A stretch of 5,080 nucleotides of DNA from Chloroflexota bacterium (GTDB lineage Bacteria > Chloroflexota > Ktedonobacteria > Ktedonobacterales > Ktedonobacteraceae). The stretch spans positions 1 to 5,080 of the forward strand of contig VBJK01000272.1 of NCBI GenBank assembly GCA_005879655.1, written 5' to 3'. Position 1 is the stretch's first letter, and the number at the start of each line of letters is the position of its first letter. The notes under the pieces are model-generated. The model worked only from the letters and a program-made list of their open reading frames with translations. It did not search any database and was not told the DNA's origin. Positions 1 through 5,080 of this stretch are shown here, in pieces. A program made the translations under genes and the position numbers.

Positions 1-578
1 TTAGAATAGCACATATGCGCTACGAACATAAGAGATGGAGGTCAGCATTAGAGGCTTATAGAATGGCTACTCATTTTGACGCTACCAACGCCCAAACATT
101 TATGGAAATAGGTCGCATCAGCTACATTCACTTGTCTGAATATCAGCAAGCACTTGATGCTTACACGAAAGCATTTGAGCTAGATCCTCATAATATTGAA
201 GTTTACCAAAATACATGTGCTCTTCTCCTACAGTTGGAGCGTTTCGATGAGGCGCTAGAGACTTGCGAGCGTGCTATCTCACAAGGTCTGGATCATGCTC
301 AATTCATGAGGTATAGGGGACAGATTCTCTATGAGTGCAAGCACTACCAGGAAGCTTGCGAAAGTTACCAAGCTGCATTACAGATTATGCCTAAGAATGC
401 CTATCTGCACAAGGAGGAAGGGGATGTTTTCCGCAAAATAGGACAATTACACGATGCCCGTAACGCTTATGAACATGCCCTTGAAACTTATTCTTCAGCA
501 CAAATGCATGATCCATCTTTTCGAGATGAGATCAATCGAATTTTGAAGAAACTCAATCGAATGCTAAGAGATCTTTAA
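1..578 (+). CDS. Tetratricopeptide repeat (TPR) protein, 5' end outside the window
   Basis: This is a protein made almost wholly of TPR repeats, helix-turn-helix units that form a scaffold for protein binding. The first ATG is at 15, but the frame is open to the left edge. The four codons before that ATG (R-I-A-H) supply the start of helix A of a repeat that continues with W8, A11, Y15 and A18, so the gene very likely starts upstream. Counting from the ATG, repeats lie at about 1-25 (partial), 26-60, 61-94, 95-128 and 129-157. They show the usual small residue at position 8 (G33, G102, G136), A at 20 and 27, and P near 32 (P58, P126). A basic, Leu-rich tail of about 30 residues ends at TAA 576-578. 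The visible part has no membrane segment or catalytic motif, so it is probably cytoplasmic. An enzymatic domain such as a kinase could lie upstream. The partner is unknown; the adjacent anchored sensor is one candidate. Confidence 0.85.
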   Translation, partial: RIAHMRYEHKRWRSALEAYRMATHFDATNAQTFMEIGRISYIHLSEYQQALDAYTKAFELDPHNIEVYQNTCALLLQLERFDEALETCERAISQGLDHAQFMRYRGQILYECKHYQEACESYQAALQIMPKNAYLHKEEGDVFRKIGQLHDARNAYEHALETYSSAQMHDPSFRDEINRILKKLNRMLRDL

Positions 579-597
579 CCATAAGAATAAGACGAGT

Positions 598-640
598 AAT
601 TAGCTAAGGAGAAGAATAGTGTCACTGTGGCTCCTTAATT
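598..640 (+). promoter_or_regulatory. Hairpin that would sequester a Shine-Dalgarno-like AAGGAG
   Basis: TAAGGAG at 605-611 is the exact reverse complement of CTCCTTA at 631-637, giving a 7-bp stem with a 19-base loop. An alternative fold pairs AAGGAG/CTCCTT and, across a 4-base AGCT bulge, AATT 598-601 with AATT 637-640. The 5' arm is a good ribosome-binding sequence (AAGGAG 606-611), so folding would hide it. No T-run follows, so it is a poor intrinsic terminator. A role in controlling translation of the region just upstream of the sensor gene is inferred from pairing alone. Confidence 0.3.
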
Positions 641-681
641 GCTTAATTGCATCTGTTTATCATATTGGAGGCTATGAATGA
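619..681 (+). CDS. Possible 20-residue leader ORF overlapping the sensor start
   Basis: This small frame starts at GTG 619, seven bases after a good AAGGAG (606-611), and runs 20 codons to TGA 679-681. That stop overlaps the ATG of the next gene (678-680) in the ATGA arrangement typical of translational coupling. The peptide would begin VSLWLLNCLIASV and is hydrophobic in its first half. It matches no leader peptide I recognise and has no run of a single regulatory amino acid. The ribosome-binding site, spacing and ATGA overlap are visible; that it is translated is inference. It could equally be a chance frame, since short ORFs with GTG starts are common. Confidence 0.3.
   Translation: MSLWLLNCLIASVYHIGGYE
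635..650 (+). repeat. Two tandem copies of the octamer TTAATTGC
   Basis: TTAATTGC occurs at 635-642 and again at 643-650 with no gap, ahead of the sensor gene. The first copy overlaps the 3' arm of the upstream hairpin. It may be a small operator with two half-sites in direct orientation, or replication slippage in AT-rich spacer DNA. The repeat itself is certain; any function is not. Confidence 0.4.
667..671 (+). promoter_or_regulatory. Ribosome-binding site of the sensor gene
   Basis: GGAGG lies six bases before ATG 678. An in-frame TGA at 675-677 directly precedes that ATG, so the gene cannot start further upstream. The ATG at 674 is in another frame that closes after 18 codons. This fixes the start at 678. 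Confidence 0.8.
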
Positions 682-2414
682 ACTACCTAGTACGGAGAAG
701 AAAGTGCAGAACTTGTACTGCTCACAATGAGGAAAAGGCCCTTATCTGTAGTAATTGTGGTGCTATGCTTACGAATAAGCCAGTAAGGCCCAACCTGCGT
801 ATTGATCTTCCTACTATTGCAATAGTAGGGTGTTTGATACTGATATTAGTAGTGGGCGTGGTGGGCGGCGTTGCAGTTTCTATTGGTTGGAGAGCATCTA
901 CAATAACCTTCACATTACCCGATGGTCTAGGAGTTTCCCAAATACCTAACAGCAAGCAATATATTGGTGTCAATGATGGTTCATTTTCTCCCTTTGATAT
1001 CACTCAGGACGACCAAGGTAAGGCAAAGACCGATCAGGCAAATAAGCAAAAGGCCGCCGATGCATTGCGTAGTGGGGATCGACAGAAGGCTATTAACGCA
1101 CTGACAGATGCAATAAACTACAATACTAGTGATGCAGAGGCAAAAATATATCAAGAGAATCTCAGGGTTACTTCTGGAGGACAGGATTACATTACGCTAG
1201 TTGCGGCAGTGGACTTCACCCCAGTTATTTCTTCTTCACAAAGCGCCCTACAAGGAGTCTACACCGCACAGAAAGAATTTAACGACAACAGTAAAGTGAA
1301 ATTACGTCTCCTCATCGCAAACAGTGCTGGTGATGAAAAATACGCTGAAAAGATTGCTGAGCAAATTGTGCACATCGCAAAGAAAAAGCCTATTCTGGGT
1401 GTAGTGGGCTGGCAATTCTCTTCACACTGCCTCAATGCTGCGCCTATCTTAGCCGCTGCTGGCATTCCTCTCGTTGCCCAATCCGCTTCGACCGATGCAC
1501 TCACAGGCTACGCTCGTCCCTACTTTTTCCGTGTTATGCCTCCTAATAAGGCACAAGCGCAAGTCATGGCTAAATTCGCTACTGCAAAAGCAATGAAATT
1601 GAGTACAGGGGAAATTGTGGGCTTGAACAAGCAGAAAGTCGTTGTCTTTTTTGATCCAGATACGAATTATAGTAAGAACATGGCTGAAGATTTCAGGACT
1701 GAGTTTCAAAATAATGGAGGAACTTACCTGGGTGGGGAGCATTTCACGAGCCAAAAGGTAAATGCACAAGATTTCTCTGAACTCATCGAGCATGCGCTTA
1801 AGGAGTACCCTGATGTAGACATATTCTACTTTGCTGGCGTTGTCAATACTGACGCTGAGGCGTTCCAGCAGGCATTGAAGAAGGAGATTCCCAAATTTAC
1901 GAAGCTTGCTGACTTACCTATTGTTGGTGATGATGGTTCATATGTTGCCAAGTTCGATAGTAGCCATGGCCGATGGTACTTTACTGCCTATGCATATCCA
2001 GATGAATGGAAGAGTATTACGCAAGTTAATAATCGTATAGCAGCGCATGGCTTTTTTGATAACTATAAGAAAAACTTTGATCCCAATGGCACTCATCATG
2101 GCTACTATGGCTTTGACCGTCCTGATTCCAGAGCTATCCTTTCTTACGATGCTGCTACGGCGTTGTTACAAGCCAGACAAGAGGTATTGAAGTTGAAGAA
2201 CACTATTACTTCCCAGGATATAGCAAATGCCCTTCCCCATGTGCGGTTTCAGGGCGTGAGTGGTTACATCATTTTGACTGATACAGGCGATCCACAGGAT
2301 AAACCAGTTCTCATTTTAACTGTCTCGGGGAAGGGTTATTTTCATATGCTCTGTATAAGCGGAGGTACTTTCTATCCGGGTGTGGATCAGAGCGCACTGA
2401 GCTGTCCTGCGTAA
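678..2414 (+). CDS. Membrane-anchored zinc-ribbon / type 1 periplasmic-binding (LivK-like) protein
   Basis: This 578-residue protein appears to sense a small ligand outside the cell rather than serve as an ordinary transporter lipoprotein. In order it has a basic N-terminus; a zinc ribbon with C10-x2-C13 and C24-x2-C27; one hydrophobic helix at about 46-71; a linker; a TPR-like helical pair at about 121-164; and a type 1 periplasmic-binding fold (Peripla_BP_6 / branched-chain amino acid binding type) from about 170 to the end. Support for the fold includes the opening strand ITLVAAVDFTP, the strand-loop GVVGWQFSS, the segment APILAAAGIPLVAQSAS, then YFFRVMPPN and the second-lobe strand VVVFFDPDTNYS. 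There is no cleavable signal or lipobox; the expected topology is zinc ribbon inside, binding domain outside. No permease or ATPase gene is adjacent. The ligand is unknown. The fold assignment is firm; the sensor role is inferred from the architecture. Confidence 0.85.
   Translation: MNYLVRRRKCRTCTAHNEEKALICSNCGAMLTNKPVRPNLRIDLPTIAIVGCLILILVVGVVGGVAVSIGWRASTITFTLPDGLGVSQIPNSKQYIGVNDGSFSPFDITQDDQGKAKTDQANKQKAADALRSGDRQKAINALTDAINYNTSDAEAKIYQENLRVTSGGQDYITLVAAVDFTPVISSSQSALQGVYTAQKEFNDNSKVKLRLLIANSAGDEKYAEKIAEQIVHIAKKKPILGVVGWQFSSHCLNAAPILAAAGIPLVAQSASTDALTGYARPYFFRVMPPNKAQAQVMAKFATAKAMKLSTGEIVGLNKQKVVVFFDPDTNYSKNMAEDFRTEFQNNGGTYLGGEHFTSQKVNAQDFSELIEHALKEYPDVDIFYFAGVVNTDAEAFQQALKKEIPKFTKLADLPIVGDDGSYVAKFDSSHGRWYFTAYAYPDEWKSITQVNNRIAAHGFFDNYKKNFDPNGTHHGYYGFDRPDSRAILSYDAATALLQARQEVLKLKNTITSQDIANALPHVRFQGVSGYIILTDTGDPQDKPVLILTVSGKGYFHMLCISGGTFYPGVDQSALSCPA
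810..829. repeat. Perfect 20-base palindrome inside the sensor gene
   Basis: CCTACTATTG (810-819) is followed directly by its exact reverse complement CAATAGTAGG (820-829). It covers codons 45-51, at the start of the membrane helix. It could be a protein-binding site of two-fold symmetry, an 8-bp RNA hairpin with a TGCA loop, or chance under coding constraint. The symmetry is certain; a function is not shown. Confidence 0.5.
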
Positions 2415-2543
2415 TTGGTTCCTATCACTTAACCCCTACCTGCTCAGCGTTTATGGTATATTGAAGGGAGGAAGATAGCAGACCAATCCGTCATTTGTAT
2501 TTGTCACACCAACCACTCACCTATCTTGCTACTTCACCATCTA

Positions 2544-2548
2544 GAGGG
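2544..2548 (+). promoter_or_regulatory. Ribosome-binding site that sets the GH57 start
   Basis: GAGGG lies seven bases before ATG 2556. The frame is open further upstream to a TTG at 2526, but that codon has no purine-rich site at a proper distance, and the extra ten residues do not resemble a GH57 N-terminus. ATG 2556 is therefore preferred. Confidence 0.75.
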
Positions 2549-2555
2549 CATATTT

Positions 2556-4841
2556 ATGACAACAGGGCATACAAACAGCATTTACCTCGGACTGTTATTA
2601 CATAACCACCAGCCAGTAGGCAATTTTCCCTGGGTTTTTCAACAGGTCTACGAAGAAGCTTACTTGCCTATGCTTGAGGCATTGGAGCGCCATCCGGGTG
2701 TGCGTCTTTCGCTACACTATACAGGTTCGCTACTGGACTGGCTGCAAGAGGCTCACCCTGAATTTATCGCGCGGGTGGTAGCCCTTGTACAACGCGAGCA
2801 GATCGAGATCGTCGGCGGCGGGTACTACGAGCCAATCCTGCCCGCTATTCCTGACAAGGATAAGATTGGGCAGATCCTGCATCTGACTGAACGCATCAAG
2901 GCAGATTTTGGCGTAAAGCCAAGCGGCATGTGGATTGCAGAGAGAGTGTGGGAACCAGGCTTGCCACGTCTGCTACGCGAGGCTGGCGTCGCATGGACCA
3001 TTCTCGACGATATTCACTTTAAAAATGTCGGGCTTGAAGATAAAGATTTGTATGGGTACTATGCAACGGAAGATCAGAGTAGCGTATTAAAAGTGTATGC
3101 TACCAGCAAAGCATTGCGCTATACCATTCCCTGGCGTTCAGCGGCAGAAACAATTAATACCTTGCGCTCATTGGCAACACAAGATGGTAAGCGCATTATC
3201 GTCATGGGCGACGATGGAGAAAAATTCGGGAGCTGGCCTGATACCTATCGGTATTGCTGGGGGACAGATGGCCGCTCTGGTTGGGTTGAGACCTTCTTTA
3301 CGGCGCTTGAACAGAGCAGCGAATGGCTACACACAATACCGCTGGGAGAATACGCACGCTCGTATCCAGCTCTGGGACGTGTCTACATTCCCACCTCATC
3401 CTATATCGAGATGACCGAGTGGGCGTTACCACCTCAAAAATCTTACCTATTTAGCAAGGTGCTCCACCGTCTGGAACACGAAAAGAACGAGAACATCGTG
3501 CAATTTCTGCGTGGCGGCTTCTGGCGCAACTTCCTGGTACGTTATCCTGAGGTCAATAACCAGCACAAAAAAATGTTGCGTGTCCACGAGCATGTCTATG
3601 CAGCTGGAGCAACGCCAGAGACCGGACTGATCCATCTGTGGAAGGCACAGGCCAATGATACGTACTGGCACGGTCTCTTTGGTGGCGTCTACATGGCTCA
3701 TGTACGCTCGGCTATTTACCACCATTTGATCAAAGCAGAAAATGCCGCAGATCGTGTACGCCATGGCCGCGGGCATTGGCAAGCCTATGAATTCACGGAT
3801 TTTGACCGCGATAGCCAGGACGAACTCATTATTGAGACCGATCAACAGAACCTGTATCTCGATCCACAACATGGTGGAACAATCTTTGAGTGGGATATGC
3901 GGCGCAGTGCGCATAATGTCACCAGCGTCATGACACGACACCTGGAGAGCTACCATCAGACCCTGCGCGAACACGAACAGGAACGCCGCCGTCGGGCAGC
4001 ACTGGCCGCACACAACATCGGTCATGCTAGCACGGAAGAACCGGTCTCACCACATGAAACCGTCCGTACCAAAGAAGCCGGACTTGATGCATATCTGATC
4101 GAAGATCGCTATCGGCGCAATAGCTTGCTTGATCATTTCCTGCCACCAGGACTGCCACTGGAGACATTTTCCCACATGCGCTTTGAAGAACAAAGTGACT
4201 TCAGAGACGCTCCCTACGAGACACAGGTTGAGCAAGATGCCAGCGGCATTACAGTACACATGAGTCGTGACGGCTTGGTCAAGCGAGCGGGTGCATTGGG
4301 TCCCATCGCCGTCCATCTGCACAAAACGCTCTTTCTTCCTATTGGAGAAGAGAAACTCGTTGTGCGCTATAGTATCAGCAATCAGGGTCAATCGCGCTTA
4401 CAGACTACCTTTGCTAGCGAATGGAATATCAATCTGTTGGGTGGGGGTGGCAATATGCAGGCTTACGTTTCTTTTTCAATCCCAGACGGGTCGAGAATGG
4501 ACATTGGCTCGCCCAGCCTCCCCGGAGAGAAAGTATACACACAGAATCCTAATGAGTCAAGTGCAAATGCATTAGTGAATCATCGCTTCGATAGCAACGG
4601 TAAGGTCGCCGAAGTGTCTACGTTCCATATTGGAAACACGTGGTTACAGCAAGACCTATGCTTCTCGTTAAGTCAAGCTGCCACGCTTTGGCGTTTCTCG
4701 ATTGAGACCGTCACTGGTTCCGAAGCAGGCTTTGAACGTACTCATCAGGGAAGTTGCCTGACCTTACTCTGGCCACTAATACTAGATGCGGGAACAAAAT
4801 GGGAAGTCGAAATTGTTTGTACTGGCAGTAGACCAATTTGA
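2556..4841 (+). CDS. GH57 alpha-amylase / 4-alpha-glucanotransferase
   Basis: This cytoplasmic retaining enzyme of glycoside hydrolase family 57 acts on alpha-1,4-glucans such as glycogen or maltodextrins, by hydrolysis or chain transfer. The 761 residues from ATG 2556 carry the family motifs in order: HNHQP (H16, H18); GGGYYEP at 87-93; WIAERVWEP with nucleophile E129; GDDGEKFG with acid/base D220; and NDTYWHGLFGG at about 367-377. A beta-rich C-terminal half (DUF1925/DUF1926 type) follows from about 410 and includes DFDRD at 415-419 and SEAG at 722-725. From memory, the closest well-studied relative is the Thermococcus litoralis 4-alpha-glucanotransferase, of about 659 residues, with E123 and D214 as catalytic pair. 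This protein is about 100 residues longer, with a charged linker near 471-509. There is no signal peptide, consistent with storage-glucan turnover. Sequence alone does not separate amylase from transferase. The amidotransferase gene starts 14 bases after the stop. Confidence 0.93.
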   Translation: MTTGHTNSIYLGLLLHNHQPVGNFPWVFQQVYEEAYLPMLEALERHPGVRLSLHYTGSLLDWLQEAHPEFIARVVALVQREQIEIVGGGYYEPILPAIPDKDKIGQILHLTERIKADFGVKPSGMWIAERVWEPGLPRLLREAGVAWTILDDIHFKNVGLEDKDLYGYYATEDQSSVLKVYATSKALRYTIPWRSAAETINTLRSLATQDGKRIIVMGDDGEKFGSWPDTYRYCWGTDGRSGWVETFFTALEQSSEWLHTIPLGEYARSYPALGRVYIPTSSYIEMTEWALPPQKSYLFSKVLHRLEHEKNENIVQFLRGGFWRNFLVRYPEVNNQHKKMLRVHEHVYAAGATPETGLIHLWKAQANDTYWHGLFGGVYMAHVRSAIYHHLIKAENAADRVRHGRGHWQAYEFTDFDRDSQDELIIETDQQNLYLDPQHGGTIFEWDMRRSAHNVTSVMTRHLESYHQTLREHEQERRRRAALAAHNIGHASTEEPVSPHETVRTKEAGLDAYLIEDRYRRNSLLDHFLPPGLPLETFSHMRFEEQSDFRDAPYETQVEQDASGITVHMSRDGLVKRAGALGPIAVHLHKTLFLPIGEEKLVVRYSISNQGQSRLQTTFASEWNINLLGGGGNMQAYVSFSIPDGSRMDIGSPSLPGEKVYTQNPNESSANALVNHRFDSNGKVAEVSTFHIGNTWLQQDLCFSLSQAATLWRFSIETVTGSEAGFERTHQGSCLTLLWPLILDAGTKWEVEIVCTGSRPI

Positions 4842-4846
4842 AGGGA
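4841..4846 (+). promoter_or_regulatory. Ribosome-binding site of the amidotransferase, overlapping the GH57 stop
   Basis: AAGGGA begins on the last base of the GH57 stop codon (TGA 4839-4841) and lies nine bases before ATG 4856. Its position suggests that ribosomes finishing the GH57 frame may reinitiate on the next gene. Confidence 0.6.
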
Positions 4847-4855
4847 CGGGCAAGC

Positions 4856-5080
4856 ATGAAGCATATGTTGACTCTTATGCATAGCCATAAGAGTCGGCAA
4901 GGTTCTATAGGTTCGCTGTTGCAGGATTACAACGTTGATATCGTCAATGTTGTAACAGACCCATTGCCCGATCCTGCGCAATATGCAGCAATCATCGCTT
5001 TTGGAGGGGATCAGCATGTCTATGAGGAGGAGCAATATCCCTACTTCGCCCAAGAAAAGGCATTTCTGCGTCAGGTCGTG
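4856..5080 (+). CDS. Class I glutamine amidotransferase (GMP synthase-like), 3' end outside the window
   Basis: These first 75 codons match the N-terminus of class I glutamine amidotransferases of the GMP-synthase-like group, which take ammonia from glutamine by a Cys-His-Glu triad and deliver it to an acceptor. Visible family marks are the opening strand (MKHMLTLMH), a GSIGSLL helix, the strand VDIVNVV, DPLPDP at 35-40, the strand YAAIIAFGG ending in G50-G51, and VYEEEQYPYFAQEKAFL, which corresponds to the family pattern VYD..YPWL..EK..I. The catalytic Cys and the His/Glu pair would lie to the right of the window, so activity cannot be judged. Usual stand-alone members have about 230-250 residues. 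The gene follows the GH57 stop by 14 bases, suggesting one transcript, although no pathway linking the two is known to me. Two strong inverted repeats lie within its first 100 bases. Confidence 0.85.
   Translation, partial: MKHMLTLMHSHKSRQGSIGSLLQDYNVDIVNVVTDPLPDPAQYAAIIAFGGDQHVYEEEQYPYFAQEKAFLRQVV
4866..4899 (+). repeat. Inverted repeat (hairpin 1) just inside the amidotransferase gene
   Basis: GACTCTTATG (4870-4879) and its exact reverse complement CATAAGAGTC (4886-4895) flank a 6-base loop. In RNA the stem can extend to 14 pairs (4866-4879 with 4886-4899) using two G-U pairs. It starts ten bases after the ATG, where a stable fold could hinder ribosome entry. No T-run follows, so it is not a typical terminator. 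Confidence 0.6.
4927..4955 (+). repeat. Inverted repeat (hairpin 2) in the amidotransferase gene
   Basis: TTACAACGTTGA (4927-4938) pairs along its whole length with TCAATGTTGTAA (4944-4955), with one G-U pair (4934 with 4948) and a 5-base loop. It lies 27 bases after the first hairpin and inside coding sequence, covering codons 24-34. The two stems have unrelated sequences, so they are not copies of one repeat family. Confidence 0.55.

Noticed and set aside
678..2414. Reading the binding-fold protein as a normal ABC transporter component (LivK)
   Set aside because: The N-terminus has a zinc ribbon and an internal membrane helix instead of a signal peptide or lipobox, and no permease or ATPase gene is adjacent.
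2501..2527. Possible sigma-70-type promoter (TTGTCA, 15-base spacer, TATCTT) before the GH57 gene
   Set aside because: The spacer is short and the -10 box matches only four of six positions; AT-rich spacers give such matches by chance. TATATT at 2457-2462 likewise lacks a -35 partner.
2472..2527. 7-base inverted repeat AAGATAG / CTATCTT in the spacer before the GH57 gene
   Set aside because: The loop is 42 bases and no T-run follows, so it is too weak for a terminator or operator call.
2526..2555. Upstream TTG start for the GH57 gene
   Set aside because: It has no ribosome-binding site at a suitable distance and adds ten residues not typical of the family; ATG 2556 has GAGGG at seven bases.
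3447..4025. 192-codon open frame on the minus strand inside the GH57 gene
   Set aside because: It lies opposite a gene with clear catalytic motifs, has no recognisable domain, and reads as a shadow frame of the coding strand.
4436..4451. G-rich stretch that might form a G-quadruplex
   Set aside because: It has too few separated GGG tracts for a canonical quadruplex and is explained by glycine codons (LLGGGGN) of the GH57 protein.

Overview
The window holds the 3' part of a TPR-protein gene, a complete gene for a membrane-anchored solute-binding-type sensor, a complete gene for a glycoside hydrolase family 57 amylase/glucanotransferase, and the 5' part of a class I glutamine amidotransferase gene. 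All four lie on the + strand. There are no tRNA or rRNA genes, insertion sequences, CRISPR arrays or long non-coding stretches; both sizeable gaps are under 150 bases.

The organism is probably a bacterium of the Chloroflexota, with Ktedonobacteria the best guess. This rests on protein style: TPR repeats, an N-terminal CxxC/CxxC zinc ribbon joined through one membrane helix to a LivK-like domain, and a thermophile-type GH57 enzyme next to a GMP-synthase-like amidotransferase. No marker gene is present, so the placement is inference only.

Layout. Bases 1-578: end of a TPR protein whose frame is open to the left edge. Bases 579-677: a spacer with a Shine-Dalgarno-sequestering hairpin, a tandem octamer and a possible 20-codon leader ORF that ends in an ATGA overlap with the next gene. 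Bases 678-2414: zinc ribbon, membrane helix, short helical repeat and type 1 periplasmic-binding fold. Bases 2415-2555: spacer without a convincing promoter or terminator. Bases 2556-4841: GH57 enzyme with both catalytic residues. From 4856 to the right edge: glutamine amidotransferase, 14 bases after the GH57 stop and probably co-transcribed with it.

The genes appear to form two units. The left pair (TPR protein and anchored binding protein) is lower in GC and looks like sensing or signalling; no permease or ATPase lies beside the binding protein. The right pair is higher in GC and combines cytoplasmic alpha-glucan processing with an amidotransferase of unknown substrate. The most unusual non-coding signals are two strong inverted repeats within the first 100 bases of the amidotransferase gene and a perfect 20-base palindrome inside the sensor gene. 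Nothing here proves a new system; the sensor architecture and the hairpins are the best leads.
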